In this document: piece by piece, positions 52,829-61,773 of the stretch
How positions within the stretch are numbered: the stretch's first letter is position 1
Layout: each line of letters opens with the position of its first letter
Program-made: the position numbers and the translations under genes
The notes under the pieces: model-generated
The model's input: only the letters and a program-made list of their open reading frames with translations
Database searches by the model: none
What the model was told of the DNA's origin: nothing
Assembly: GCF_900108405.1 (NCBI RefSeq)
Contig: NZ_FNXG01000002.1
Span: 310,001-374,000 of the forward strand
From: Paracoccus alkenifer
Lineage (GTDB): Bacteria > Pseudomonadota > Alphaproteobacteria > Rhodobacterales > Rhodobacteraceae
Direction of reading: 5' to 3'
Length of the DNA: 64,000 nucleotides

Positions 52829-55011
52829 CCGACGCGAGCGCCCAGTTCGAAAGCCGCCTCAGCGCCTGCCCGGCCTGCGATGCAGCGCCTCTGGCGGGGC
52901 GGCTGGCGCAGGCGGGTCCGGCAGCGCGCGGCGACATCGTGCTGTCGCTGCCCACCGCCCATTGCGCGGTCTGCATCTCGGATGTCGAACGCGCGCTGAC
53001 CGCGGTGCCCGGCGTGCGCGACGCGCGGGTGAACCTGACCCTGCGCCGCGTCACCATCGACGCCGAGGGGCTGACCGCGCCCGACCTGATCCCGGTGCTG
53101 GACCGCATCGGCTACGAGGCGCATGAGCTGGACCCCGGCGCGCTGTCGGCCACCGCCGCCGACCGCCACGGCCGCGACCTGCTGATGCGGATCGGGGTGT
53201 CCGGCTTTGCCATGATGAACATCATGATCCTGTCGGTGGCGGTATGGTCGGGGGCCGACGACAGCACCCGCGACCTGTTCCACTGGATTTCCGGCGCCAT
53301 CGCGCTGCCGACCGTGGCCTTTGCCGGACAGCCGTTCTTTTCCAGCGCCTTGCGGGCGCTGCGGGCGGGGCGGCTGGGAATGGATGTGCCGATTTCGCTG
53401 GCGTTGATCCTGGCCAGCGCGATTTCCGTCTATGAAACCTTTCACGGCGGGCGCCACGCCTATTTCGACGCCGCCGCGATGCTGTGCTTTTTCCTGCTGA
53501 TCGGGCGCTATCTGGACTATCGCACCCGCGCGGTGGCGCGCTCGGCCGCCGAGGAACTGACCGCGCTTGAGGTGCCGCGCGCCATCCGCCTGACCGACGG
53601 GGCCGAGCAAACCGTGCCGGTGGCCGAGCTGCGTCCGGACGACCTGATCCTGGTGCGACCCGGCGGGCGTATCCCTGCGGACGGGGTGGTGACGGCGGGG
53701 GCCTCGGAAATCGACCGCTCGCTGCTGACCGGGGAATCGGTGCCGGTGGCGGCGCATCCGGGGCAGCCTCTGTCGGCGGGCGAGGTGAACCTGACCGGAC
53801 CGCTGACCCTGCGGGTGACGGCGGCGGGGCAGGACAGCTCGCTTGCGCGGCTGACCGCGCTGGTCGCGGCGGCGGAAACGGCGCGGGGGCATTACACCTC
53901 GCTGGCCGACCGCGCCAGCCGGTTCTATGCGCCGGTGGTGCATACGGTGGCGCTGCTCAGCTTTCTGGGCTGGCTGTGGGCCACGCGCGATGTGCGGGTG
54001 TCGCTGAACGTCGCCGCGGCGGTGCTGATCATCACCTGCCCCTGCGCGCTGGGGCTGGCGGTGCCGGCGGTGATCACCGCGGCCTCGGGGCGGCTGTTCC
54101 GCGCCGGGCTGCTGATCAAGGACGGCACCGCGCTGGAGCGTCTGGCCGAGGTCGATACCGTGGTCTTTGACAAGACCGGCACGCTGACCATGGGCACCCC
54201 GCGCGTGGACAACCCCGACGCACTGGACGGTGACGCGCGCGCGGTGGCGCTGGCGCTGGCCGCGGGATCAAGCCATCCGCTGTCGCGCGCGTTGGCCGGG
54301 ACGCTGGCGGACACCGCCCCCGCCGCGCTGGACGATCTGCGCGAGGTGCCGGGCTACGGGATCGAGGGGCGCTGGCAAGGGCAACTGGTCCGGCTGGGCC
54401 GCGCCGACTGGATCGGGGCCGAGGGCGACGCGCCCGGCGCGGCCAGTTGGCTGCGCATCGGCGAGCGGGTGCAGCGCATCGACTTTACTGACAGCCTGCG
54501 CCCGGGGGCCGAGGAATGCGCGGCGCAGATGCAGGCGATGGGGCTGCGGGTGATGATCCTGTCGGGCGACGGTGCCGGCGCGGTTGCCGACATCGCCGCG
54601 CGGCTGGGCATCGTCGAGTGGCGCGCCGGCGTCACGCCGCAGGACAAGGCCGCGGTGATCGCCGAGCTTGCGGCCGAGGGGCGGCGGGTGCTGATGGTCG
54701 GCGACGGGCTGAACGATACCGCGGCGCTCAGCGCGGCCCATGCCTCGATTTCCCCGGCCAGCGCGTTGGATGCGGCGCGGGTGGCCTCGGACATGGTGCT
54801 GATGGGGGCGGGTCTGGCGCCGGTGGCCGATGCGGTCGGCGTCGCGCGCGCCTCGGTCCGCCGGATCCGGGAAAACTTCGGCGTCTCGGTCAGCTACAAC
54901 ATTCTGGCGGTGCCCATCGCCATCGCCGGTTTTGCCACGCCGCTGATCGCGGCGCTGGCCATGTCGGCCAGTTCCATCTGCGTGACGCTGAACGCGCTGA
55001 GGCTGCGCTGA
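52825..55011 (+). CDS. ccoI: Cu-transporting P1B-type ATPase CcoI (FixI)
   Basis: A 728-residue heavy-metal P-type ATPase delivering Cu toward CcoN. Features in order are a Cys pair CPAC (15-18), an HMA domain with CAVC (47-50), membrane helices, the actuator TGES, the metal-channel motif CPC in ITCPCALGL, the phosphorylation site DKTGTLTMG, the HP dipeptide in GSSHPLSRAL, and GDGLNDTAALSAA. The ATG overlaps the ccoH stop (ATGA). The combined Cys and HMA N-terminus is typical of CcoI rather than detoxifying CopA. Confidence 0.95.
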   Translation: MTDASAQFESRLSACPACDAAPLAGRLAQAGPAARGDIVLSLPTAHCAVCISDVERALTAVPGVRDARVNLTLRRVTIDAEGLTAPDLIPVLDRIGYEAHELDPGALSATAADRHGRDLLMRIGVSGFAMMNIMILSVAVWSGADDSTRDLFHWISGAIALPTVAFAGQPFFSSALRALRAGRLGMDVPISLALILASAISVYETFHGGRHAYFDAAAMLCFFLLIGRYLDYRTRAVARSAAEELTALEVPRAIRLTDGAEQTVPVAELRPDDLILVRPGGRIPADGVVTAGASEIDRSLLTGESVPVAAHPGQPLSAGEVNLTGPLTLRVTAAGQDSSLARLTALVAAAETARGHYTSLADRASRFYAPVVHTVALLSFLGWLWATRDVRVSLNVAAAVLIITCPCALGLAVPAVITAASGRLFRAGLLIKDGTALERLAEVDTVVFDKTGTLTMGTPRVDNPDALDGDARAVALALAAGSSHPLSRALAGTLADTAPAALDDLREVPGYGIEGRWQGQLVRLGRADWIGAEGDAPGAASWLRIGERVQRIDFTDSLRPGAEECAAQMQAMGLRVMILSGDGAGAVADIAARLGIVEWRAGVTPQDKAAVIAELAAEGRRVLMVGDGLNDTAALSAAHASISPASALDAARVASDMVLMGAGLAPVADAVGVARASVRRIRENFGVSVSYNILAVPIAIAGFATPLIAALAMSASSICVTLNALRLR

Positions 55012-55169
55012 TGGAGGTGCTGGCCTTTCTGATCCCGGTCTCGCTGCTGCTGGGGGCGCTGGGGCTGGTGGCGTTCCTCTGGGCGCTGCGCAACCGCCAA
55101 TACGACGACCCCAAGGGCGACGCCGAGCGGATCCTCAGCGACGAATGGGACGATCAGCCCAAGCCATAG
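55011..55169 (+). CDS. ccoS: cbb3 oxidase maturation protein CcoS
   Basis: A 52-residue protein, MEVLAFLIPVSLLLGALGLV at the start, with one membrane helix, the conserved WALRNRQYDDPKGDAERIL segment and an acidic end. CcoS is needed for cofactor insertion into cbb3 oxidase. Its ATG overlaps the ccoI stop by one base (TGATG), and it ends the ccoGHIS operon just before a hairpin. Confidence 0.93.
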   Translation: MEVLAFLIPVSLLLGALGLVAFLWALRNRQYDDPKGDAERILSDEWDDQPKP

Positions 55170-55170
55170 G

Positions 55171-55199
55171 GCAGCCCAGGCCATAGGGGCCTGCGCTGC
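55171..55199 (+). terminator. hairpin after ccoS
   Basis: Inner stem CAGGCC (55177-55182)/GGCCTG (55188-55193), extended by GCAGC (55171-55175)/GCTGC (55195-55199) with one mismatch. It lies 2 nt after the ccoS stop; no T tract. Confidence 0.5.
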
Positions 55200-55218
55200 G
55201 GCCGATGGCGGCGGGGGC

Positions 55219-55632
55219 TTACTCTTTCCAGTCGATGGTCAGCTGGCTCTGGATGACGATCGCGGCAACCTTGCCGTCGCCGCGGCTGATGGTGGTCTGC
55301 CACACCATGGTGGTGCGCCCCCGGTGCAGCGGCACGCTGCGCGCAGTGGCGACGTCGCCGACGCGGATCGGGCGCAGGAAATTCGTCTTGCTTTCCAGGG
55401 TGGTGGTGGTCTTGCCGGGGGGCAGGTTGATCATGGTCGCCGTGCCGCCCAGATTGTCGGCCATGGCCATGATCGCGCCGCCATGCATCACGCCGTTGCG
55501 GTTGGCCAGATCGCGGGTCACCGGGACTTCGGCGATCAGCTCATCCTGGGCTACGCTCAGCAGCCTGAATCCCAGCAGCCGCGCAAAGGCGGGCTGGTCA
55601 AAGGCGATGCGTTCCTGTTCGCTGCGGTCCAT
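55219..55632 (-). CDS. PaaI-family hotdog-fold thioesterase
   Basis: A 137-residue acyl-CoA thioesterase-type protein. The hotdog core has NRNGVMHGGAIMAMADNLGGTATMINLPPGKTTTTLESKTNFLRPIRVGDV, with the HGG catalytic loop. Small proteins of this family hydrolyse phenylacetyl- or medium-chain acyl-CoAs; the substrate is not evident. It is convergent with ccoS and 59 nt downstream of the TRAP binding protein gene on the same strand. Confidence 0.9.
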   Translation of the reverse strand: MDRSEQERIAFDQPAFARLLGFRLLSVAQDELIAEVPVTRDLANRNGVMHGGAIMAMADNLGGTATMINLPPGKTTTTLESKTNFLRPIRVGDVATARSVPLHRGRTTMVWQTTISRGDGKVAAIVIQSQLTIDWKE

Positions 55633-55691
55633 GCGGTGCTTTTTCCGTTCGTGAATAAAGGGGGCGGCCGGGCCGCCGCGCCCCGTGATGC

Positions 55692-56777
55692 TCAGCGCCC
55701 GATCTGCGCCGAGGTGAAGTAGTCATAGGGCAGTTCCGCGACCCGCAGCCACTGCTGCTGCCTGGTCCAGTAGACCGACCAATGCTCGTAAATCTTGCGG
55801 AAATTCTCGTTCGCCTCGGCGTATTCCGCATAGAGCTTGCGCGATTCGGCGAATGCCGCGGTCAGCACGTCGTCGGGAAACGCCTGTAGCTGCGCGCCGC
55901 TGGACACCAGCCGCATCAGCGCATCCGGGTTGCCGTTGTCGTATTTGGCGACGCAGTGGGTCATCGCCTCGGTGCAGGCGGCCTCAAGCGCGGCCTGATA
56001 GGGCGCGGGCAGGGCGCCCCAGGCGTCGAGGTTGATGTAAAGCCCGACATTGGCCGTGCCCTCCCACCAGCCGGGGTAATAGTAATAGGGGGCGACGCGC
56101 TGGAACCCCAGCTTTTCGTCGTCGTAGGGCCCCGAGAATTCGGCCGCGTCGATGGTCCCGCGTTCCAGTGCCGCATAGATATCGCCGCCGCCGATCTGCT
56201 GGGGCACCACCCCCAGCCGCGACAGGATTTCCCCACCAAGCCCGGCGATGCGCAGCTTCAACCCGTTCAGGTCGGCGACCGAGTTGATCTGCTTGCGATA
56301 CCAGCCGCCCATCTGCGCCCCGGTGTTGCCCGAGGGGATCGAGCGGACATTGGCGCGCGCGATGAATTCGTTCACCAGCTCAAGCCCGCCGCCGTAAAGC
56401 AGCCAGGCGGTGTTCTGGCGGGTGTTCATCCCAAAGGGCAGCGAGGTGTCGAATGCCCAGGTCGGATCCTTGCCGATATTGTAGGAACCCAGCGTATGGG
56501 CGCATTCCACAGTGCCCTCGGATACCGCGTCCAGCGCTTGCAGGGGCGGAACCAGCTCGCCTGCCGCAAAGGGCTGGATCTGAAAGCCGCCGTCGGTGAT
56601 CTCGGCCACGCGGCGTGCCACATGATCGGAAATGCCATACAGGGTCTCAAGGCTCTTGGGATAGCTCGACGTCAGGCGCCAGCTGACATTCGGCCGCGCC
56701 TGCGCCAGTGCCGGGGTGGCCAGCACACCGGCGGCAGAGCCCAGCGCGGCGGTGGACAGGAAATCGCGACGTTTCAT
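55692..56777 (-). CDS. TRAP transporter substrate-binding protein, TakP-like
   Basis: A 361-residue periplasmic binding protein with a twin-arginine signal (MKRRDFLSTAALGSAAGVLATPALA). It closely resembles TakP, the alpha-keto acid binding protein of Rhodobacter: WRLTSSYPKSLETLYG, FQIQPFAAGELVPPLQALDAVSEGTVECAHT, the PSGNTGAQMGGWYR loop, and GGDIYAALERGTIDAAEFSGPYDDEKLGFQRVAPYYYYPGWWEG. TakP binds 2-oxo acids as a dimer. No DctQ/DctM membrane genes adjoin, so either the partners lie elsewhere or this is an orphan. ATG 56777 is at the Tat signal. Confidence 0.9.
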   Translation of the reverse strand: MKRRDFLSTAALGSAAGVLATPALAQARPNVSWRLTSSYPKSLETLYGISDHVARRVAEITDGGFQIQPFAAGELVPPLQALDAVSEGTVECAHTLGSYNIGKDPTWAFDTSLPFGMNTRQNTAWLLYGGGLELVNEFIARANVRSIPSGNTGAQMGGWYRKQINSVADLNGLKLRIAGLGGEILSRLGVVPQQIGGGDIYAALERGTIDAAEFSGPYDDEKLGFQRVAPYYYYPGWWEGTANVGLYINLDAWGALPAPYQAALEAACTEAMTHCVAKYDNGNPDALMRLVSSGAQLQAFPDDVLTAAFAESRKLYAEYAEANENFRKIYEHWSVYWTRQQQWLRVAELPYDYFTSAQIGR

Positions 56778-56915
56778 GGGGGTGTCCTTCACAAACTCAT
56801 GGCGCAAGGCTACACAAACCCGCCGCGACCGCAAACGGGATCGTCATCGCGCAGCGGGGAACCCGCGGCAGCCGGCAGCGTTGCCGGTCTGTCCAGTCAG
56901 ACAGGAGAATTGCCC

Positions 56916-57176
56916 ATGCGTTTGTTTCATGCCGCCGCGCTCGTGTTTTTCATAGCGCCCGCCGTCGCGATCGCCGCCCCGCCGCCCGCCGGCGCGCTGA
57001 AACTGTCCCAGATCGTGGCAAAGCTGGAAAGCGATGCCGGCGCGAACCTGGCCTATATCGACGAAGTCGAGTGGGACGACGACGGCTATTGGGAGGCCGA
57101 ATACTACACGACCGCCGGCGCCAAGGTAAAAGTCAGGCTGGACCCGGCCACCGGCGCGCAACGTCGCCGCAACTGA
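56916..57176 (+). CDS. exported PepSY-domain protein
   Basis: An 86-residue protein with a signal peptide (MRLFHAAALVFFIAPAVAIAA). It has a short PepSY-like domain (LKLSQIVAKLESDAGANLAYIDEVEWDDDGYWEAEYYTTAGAKVKVRLDPATG), as in small Rhodobacteraceae PepSY proteins. Function is unknown; PepSY domains are proposed to regulate peptidases or bind ligands. CAGGAGAATTGCCC precedes the ATG. It is divergent from the TRAP gene. Confidence 0.85.
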   Translation: MRLFHAAALVFFIAPAVAIAAPPPAGALKLSQIVAKLESDAGANLAYIDEVEWDDDGYWEAEYYTTAGAKVKVRLDPATGAQRRRN

Positions 57177-57189
57177 GCGACGCCGCGGC

Positions 57190-57322
57190 AAAAAAAGGGG
57201 GGCTGTCTGCCCCCCATCGCCTGACGGCGATTCCCCCCGAGGATATTTCGGGCAAGATGAAAGCGCGTGGACCTCTTTCATCTTGCTGTAAATATCCCGG
57301 GGGTGCGGGGGCAGAGCCCCCG
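57190..57322. repeat. composite repeat/terminator between the PepSY gene and the PotD-like gene
   Basis: A minus-strand intrinsic terminator (GGGGGGC-agaca-GCCCCCC then seven T, 57215-57190) precedes a GGATATTTCGGGCAAGATGA arm (57241-57260) and its inverse CTTTCATCTTGC...AAATATCCC. A GGGGGC-aga-GCCCCC hairpin lies next to the potD-like stop. Bases 57193-57248 are identical to 43489-43544. Confidence 0.8.
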
Positions 57323-57326
57323 CTGT

Positions 57327-58391
57327 TCAGTAGCCCGCCTTGATCTTTTCAAATTCGATCAGCTGGCGCTCGCGCTGTTCGGGGTCGTTGGGCACCTGGG
57401 CCAGCACCGGGGCGTCGATCTCGGCCAGCCCGTGGATCACGCGGGGATCCTCGGCGACCAGTTCCAGCCCGCGGTTGTTGGTCAGCCCATAGCCGATGGT
57501 GTCCAGCAGCCCGATGGCCGCGCCGGGGTCCAGCCACGCGTTGATGAAGTCATAGGCCTTGTCTTCGCTGCCCGGTCCGTTCTTGAGGTTCACGAACCCG
57601 CAGAAGAAGGTCGAGGATCCTTCGGTGGCGCTGCGCTGGAACCCGATCGGGTAGCCCTCGGCTTCGAGCAGCGGCAGCACGTCGTTCCACGACCACGCCA
57701 CATCCACCGCCCCCGAGGCCATCAGCTGCGCCTGTTCGGCCGGGTCGGCCCAATAGGCGGCGACGTTCTGGTTGGCCTTGCGCAGCCAGTCGGCGGCGGC
57801 CTGGAACTGTTCTTCGCTGACGTCGGTCCAGTCGGTCACGCCGGTGGCCAGATAGGCCAGCGCCCAGACGTCATCGGCCGAATCGGGCAGCGAGGTGCGG
57901 CCCTGGTATGCCGGGTTCACGAAGATCTGGAGGGTCGAGATGTCCTCGGCCGGCACGGTATCGGTGTTATAGGCCACTGCGGTCGAGCCGAAGTCCGCCG
58001 GCACATACCACAGCCCCTGATCGTCGCGGAACACCTCGGAATCGAGGAAACGGGGGTCGATGTCGGCCACCGCCGGGATGCGGCTTTCGTCCCACGGTTC
58101 GATCAGCGCGGCGTCGCGGTATTTGGACACCATCTGGCTGCACGGATGCGCCACATCGGCCCGGAACCCCGAGGCGATTTTCTGAAACGCCTCGTCGTCG
58201 TCGCCGTAAAAGGAAAAGCTGGGGCCCTGGCCGTGCTGGTCGATGTATTTCTGATAGATCGCCGGTTCTTCAAATCCGGCCCAGTCAAAGACCATCAGCT
58301 CGGGGTCGGCGGCGAAGGCGGGGGAAAGGGCGGGGGCGATGCCGGGCGCGGCAAGGACAAGCGCCAGGGCGGTGGTGCGCAGGATGGACAC
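57327..58391 (-). CDS. PotD-like ABC transporter substrate-binding protein
   Basis: A 354-residue periplasmic binding protein of the spermidine/putrescine (PotD/PotF) family. After a signal peptide (to about residue 28) come LMVFDWAGFEEPAIYQKYIDQHG, DVAHPCSQMVSKYRDAALIEPWD, WYVPADFGSTAVAYNTD and VDVAWSWNDVLPLLEAEGYPIGF. The aromatic/acidic residues fit polyamine or another small cationic ligand. The start codon is GTG 58391. No potABC genes flank it, so the transporter partners are elsewhere or absent. Confidence 0.88.
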   Translation of the reverse strand: MSILRTTALALVLAAPGIAPALSPAFAADPELMVFDWAGFEEPAIYQKYIDQHGQGPSFSFYGDDDEAFQKIASGFRADVAHPCSQMVSKYRDAALIEPWDESRIPAVADIDPRFLDSEVFRDDQGLWYVPADFGSTAVAYNTDTVPAEDISTLQIFVNPAYQGRTSLPDSADDVWALAYLATGVTDWTDVSEEQFQAAADWLRKANQNVAAYWADPAEQAQLMASGAVDVAWSWNDVLPLLEAEGYPIGFQRSATEGSSTFFCGFVNLKNGPGSEDKAYDFINAWLDPGAAIGLLDTIGYGLTNNRGLELVAEDPRVIHGLAEIDAPVLAQVPNDPEQRERQLIEFEKIKAGY

Positions 58392-58488
58392 GGGCTGGAC
58401 TCCGGGTTGGACATTTGGTCATGGACGCTAGCGGCGCCCAGGCTGCGGGGCAAGTGTGAAGGCCGCGGGTGCGGCCTGCCTCCGGCGG

Positions 58489-58510
58489 GGATATTTCGGG
58501 ACAGAAGATG
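58489..58510. repeat. single arm of the GGATATTT repeat upstream of mtnN
   Basis: GGATATTTCGGGACAGAAGA lies in the divergent gap between the PotD-like gene and mtnN, 46 nt before the mtnN start. One of only two family members in a divergent gap. Confidence 0.6.
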
Positions 58511-58555
58511 TCGCTGCCGCGGCTGGACGGGAACGGACCGCAGGGAGAGAGCGTG

Positions 58556-59248
58556 ATGAGCAATGATGCAGGCGAGGCATTCGGCGGGCTGCGTTCGCCC
58601 CGGATCGGGGCAGGGCTGCCCGTGGTCGACCGGATCGCGGGGCGGCGGCTGCTGTTCACCATGGCCGCGCCCGAGGAATACGGCCCGGCCCTGCGGGCGC
58701 TGATCTCGCCGGTGATGACCGGCATCGGGCCGGTCGAGGCCGCGATTTCGGTCACCGCCGCGCTGACCCGGCTTGAGGCCGCGCGGGCCTTGCCCGAGGC
58801 GGTGGTCTGTCTGGGCAGCGCCGGGTCGCGGCATCTGGAACAGGGCGGGGTCTATCAGGCGCGCTCGGTCGGGTGGCGGGACATGGATGTCTCGGCGCTG
58901 GGGTTTGCGCGCGGGCTGACGCCGGGGCTGGACCTGCCGGCCGAGCTGGCGCTGGGATTGCAGATTCCCGGCATCCCCTCGGCGTCGCTGTCCTCGGGGG
59001 CGGCGATCGTTTCGGGCGCGGATTACGACACGATCGACGCCGACATGGTGGATATGGAAACCCACGCCGTCTGTCGCGCCTGTCTTGGGTTCGCAGTGCC
59101 GATGATCGGGCTGCGGGGGATTTCGGACGGGGCCGAGCCGCTGACGGGCTTCATGGACTGGACGCGCTATCTGGCCGAGATCGACCGGCGGCTGGCCGCG
59201 GCGCTGGAGCTGCTGGCCGTCGCGGTCGGCGAGGGGCTGCTGGACTAA
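58556..59248 (+). CDS. mtnN: 5'-methylthioadenosine/S-adenosylhomocysteine nucleosidase
   Basis: A 230-residue PNP/UDP-type nucleosidase cleaving adenine from MTA/SAH in methyl-cycle salvage. Visible are [15 protein letters not shown] (a variant of the usual AMxxEI start), [23 protein letters not shown], the nucleoside-binding [13 protein letters not shown] with the catalytic Glu, and GISDGAEPL with the proton-donor Asp. The start at 58556 follows GGGAGAGAGCGTG. The C-terminus overlaps the convergent flavoprotein gene by 4 nt. Metabolically linked to metA further downstream. Confidence 0.85.
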   Translation: MSNDAGEAFGGLRSPRIGAGLPVVDRIAGRRLLFTMAAPEEYGPALRALISPVMTGIGPVEAAISVTAALTRLEAARALPEAVVCLGSAGSRHLEQGGVYQARSVGWRDMDVSALGFARGLTPGLDLPAELALGLQIPGIPSASLSSGAAIVSGADYDTIDADMVDMETHAVCRACLGFAVPMIGLRGISDGAEPLTGFMDWTRYLAEIDRRLAAALELLAVAVGEGLLD

Positions 59249-60189
59249 GGGGCAAGCAGCTCGCCGTCGCGGGCGCGCAGGTCGTTGTGGATGGCGACCG
59301 CCGCGCGCGCGCCGGTGCCGATGGCGACCCCGATCTGGTCCAGCGCGTCCACCGCATCGCCGGCCGCATAGACCCCCTTGGCCGTGGTGCGCTGATGCGC
59401 GTCGGTGACGAAACACTGTCCGTCCACCAGCCGCGTGCCCAGCATCCGGCCCAGGCGGTTGCGGGTATGGGTGCCGAGCGCGGCATAAAGCGTGTCGACT
59501 GTCAGTATTGTGCCGTCGGCCAGCGTCAGCCGCACCTCGGCATCGCCCTCGTCGAACGCAAAGCCCGATACCGGCGCCGGGGCCAGCGCCACGCCCGCGC
59601 GTTCCGCCTGGGCCTGTTCGGTGGGGTCCAGCGCCAGCTCGATCAGCGAAACGAGGGTGACGTCGCGGCTGTAGCTGCGCAGGAACACCGCCTCGGCCAG
59701 CCCGTGACGGTCGCCGCCCAGCACCGCGATGCGCTTGCCGCTTTGTTCATAGCCGTCGCAGATCGGGCAATAGCGCAGCAGCCCGGCGGCCACGGCGCGG
59801 TCGTGGGTCGCCGCGTCCAGCGGCGGGCGGTGGTTCACCACCCCGGTCGCCAGCAGCACGGTCCGGGCGCGGATCGGGGCGGCCGCGCCCGCGACATCCG
59901 CCTTGATCAGCCCGTCCGCGTAGCGCAGGGCGGTGACCTTGCCGTCCAGCAGCGTGGCGCCGTAGCGGGCGGCCTGATCGCGCATGTCGTCCAGCAGGTC
60001 GCCCCCGCGGATCCCCTGCGGATAGCCCGCAAGATTATGCGACCGCGGGATCATCCGCAGCCGCCCCTCGCCCTTGTCCACCACCACCGCGCGGCGGTGA
60101 AACCGCGCCAGATACAGTGCCGCCGTCAGCCCGGCCGGACCGCCGCCCACGATCAGGCAGTCAAAGGGGTCTGCGGCGTGGTCGGTCAT
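59245..60189 (-). CDS. thioredoxin reductase-like FAD/NAD(P) oxidoreductase
   Basis: A 314-residue flavoprotein of the class II pyridine nucleotide-disulfide family. FAD site [71 protein letters not shown] at the redox site, with CPIC in place of the usual [30 protein letters not shown]. The protein may act on a partner other than thioredoxin. It follows the SDR gene on the same strand (22 nt) and overlaps mtnN tail-to-tail. Confidence 0.9.
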   Translation of the reverse strand: MTDHAADPFDCLIVGGGPAGLTAALYLARFHRRAVVVDKGEGRLRMIPRSHNLAGYPQGIRGGDLLDDMRDQAARYGATLLDGKVTALRYADGLIKADVAGAAAPIRARTVLLATGVVNHRPPLDAATHDRAVAAGLLRYCPICDGYEQSGKRIAVLGGDRHGLAEAVFLRSYSRDVTLVSLIELALDPTEQAQAERAGVALAPAPVSGFAFDEGDAEVRLTLADGTILTVDTLYAALGTHTRNRLGRMLGTRLVDGQCFVTDAHQRTTAKGVYAAGDAVDALDQIGVAIGTGARAAVAIHNDLRARDGELLAP

Positions 60190-60211
60190 CCGGCGGCACC
60201 TTTCAGCATGG

Positions 60212-60955
60212 TCAGCGCATCCGCAACGCACCGTCGATGCGGATCGTTTCACCGTTCATATACGCGTTTTCGACGATAAAGGCCGCCAGCCGCGCATATT
60301 CCTGCGGATCGCCCAGCCGCTTGGGGTTGGTGACCTCGGCCGCAAGGCTGTCCTGCACCTCTTGCGGCAGGCCGCGCAGCATGGGCGTGCCGAAGATGCC
60401 CGGCGCGATGGCGCAGATGCGGATGTTGTTGCGGGCAAGGTCGCGGGCGATGGGCAGGCTCATGCCCGCAATGGCGGCTTTCGAGGCCGCATAGGCCGCC
60501 TGTCCCGCCTGCCCGTCAAAGGCCGCGATCGAGGCGGTGTTGACGATCACCCCGTTTTCCTCGCGTCCGTTGCGGGCCATTTCGGCGGCGGCCAGCCGCA
60601 GCACGTTGAAGCTGCCGATCAGGTTGATCTCGATCACGCGGCGGAAACTGTCCAGCGCCAGCGGCCCTTCGCGGCCAAGCGTCTTGCCGGCGGTGGCCAC
60701 GCCCGCGCAGTTCACGCAGATGTCGATGCCGCCCATGCGTTCCACCGCCAGCGCGATGGCGGCGGCGACCGAAGCCTCGTCGGTCACGTCGGTGCGGGCG
60801 AAATGGGCGCCGATGGCGTCGGCCGCGGCCTGGCCGGCATCGTCGCGGTCCAGCACCGTGACCTGGGCGCCGCGCTGGCGGAAATGTTCGGCGGTCGCGG
60901 CGCCCAGCCCCGAGGCGCCGCCGGTGATGACGGCGCGGGCATTCGACAGATCCAT
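60212..60955 (-). CDS. SDR, type-2 3-hydroxyacyl-CoA dehydrogenase-like
   Basis: A 247-residue short-chain dehydrogenase. NAD site [20 protein letters not shown], adenine-pocket Asp in [22 protein letters not shown], catalytic Ser in [27 protein letters not shown] with the YxxxK pair, and [38 protein letters not shown]. The sequence is close to the HSD17B10 group (branched-chain and fatty acid beta-oxidation). ATG 60955 follows AGGAGCACACC. It probably shares an mRNA with the downstream flavoprotein. Confidence 0.92.
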   Translation of the reverse strand: MDLSNARAVITGGASGLGAATAEHFRQRGAQVTVLDRDDAGQAAADAIGAHFARTDVTDEASVAAAIALAVERMGGIDICVNCAGVATAGKTLGREGPLALDSFRRVIEINLIGSFNVLRLAAAEMARNGREENGVIVNTASIAAFDGQAGQAAYAASKAAIAGMSLPIARDLARNNIRICAIAPGIFGTPMLRGLPQEVQDSLAAEVTNPKRLGDPQEYARLAAFIVENAYMNGETIRIDGALRMR

Positions 60956-61093
60956 GGTGTGCTCCTGTGAACTGGTGTGCGTGCCGGTGCTAGGGCGCGG
61001 GGGCGGCGCTGGCAAGCGCCAGCGGGCCGGAGCCGTGCCGGTTAACACTCTGTCAACCATCCTGCGCTAGGTGAGGGGCAAGAGGATTCGCCC

Positions 61094-61729
61094 ATGCACC
61101 TGTTTCGCCTGCTGTGCCTGCTGACCGCGCTGCATTTTGCCGCAGGGCCGGGTCATGCCGCGGACGGGACATGGGTGCAGCTGGACCTGCACCGCGACGG
61201 CGGGCAGCTGGTGGTGAACGTAGAAAAGGGCCGCGTGGTCTGGGGAATGACGCTGGGCGAGGATGCCGACGACAGCTGGGCGCGGGCCTCGGCGCTGTAT
61301 ACATGGCAGGTCGGCCCCGAACACGCGCCATGGAAATTGCGCGCCGGTCCCGCGCTCAAGGCGGAAAGGATCGACTGGTGGCGGCTTGACGATTATCGCT
61401 GGTCCATCTGCCTTGAGGACCGCGCCCGCTGCGGCGCGCTGCGCGCCGGCTGGCGGCTGTCGGCGGATCGCTGGGCGGAATACGGTGACTGGGGGGTGTT
61501 CCTGATGGCCGATTTCACCAGCATCGACCGCGCCAGGCTGGCGGTGGCGGGGGCCACGCATCAACCCTCGGGGTGGGGCGGGCAGCTGTCGCTGTGGCAC
61601 GAAAGCGGTGGAAAGCTGACCCCCGCCGTCATGCTGACCCGCCGCCTGTCGCGCCGGCTGACCCTGCGGCTGGGCCACAAGTTCACCGAGGACGAGACGT
61701 TTCTGGGGCTGAGTTTCTCGACCTATTGA
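61094..61729 (+). CDS. exported protein of unknown function, possible small outer-membrane barrel
   Basis: A 211-residue protein with a signal peptide (MHLFRLLCLLTALHFAAG, then PGHAADG). The body has alternating hydrophobic/polar strands with aromatic girdle residues (WVQLDLHRDGGQLVVNVEKGRVVWGMTLG, WGVFLMADFTSIDRARLAVAGATHQPSGWGGQLSLWHESGGKLTPAVMLTRRL, LRLGHKFTEDETFLGLSFSTY) and ends in an aromatic residue, as beta-barrel outer membrane proteins do. I do not recognise the family. It is divergent from the SDR gene and convergent with metA. Confidence 0.75.
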   Translation: MHLFRLLCLLTALHFAAGPGHAADGTWVQLDLHRDGGQLVVNVEKGRVVWGMTLGEDADDSWARASALYTWQVGPEHAPWKLRAGPALKAERIDWWRLDDYRWSICLEDRARCGALRAGWRLSADRWAEYGDWGVFLMADFTSIDRARLAVAGATHQPSGWGGQLSLWHESGGKLTPAVMLTRRLSRRLTLRLGHKFTEDETFLGLSFSTY

Positions 61730-61747
61730 CAGGCGCGGGTGCAAGGG

Positions 61748-61768
61748 GGCGGGGGACTTGCCCCCGCC
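61748..61768. terminator. hairpin between the predicted outer-membrane gene and metA
   Basis: GGCGGGGG-acttg-CCCCCGCC, with an 8-bp perfect stem, fills the 44-nt convergent gap. No T tract. Confidence 0.5.
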
Positions 61769-61773
61769 GGCCG

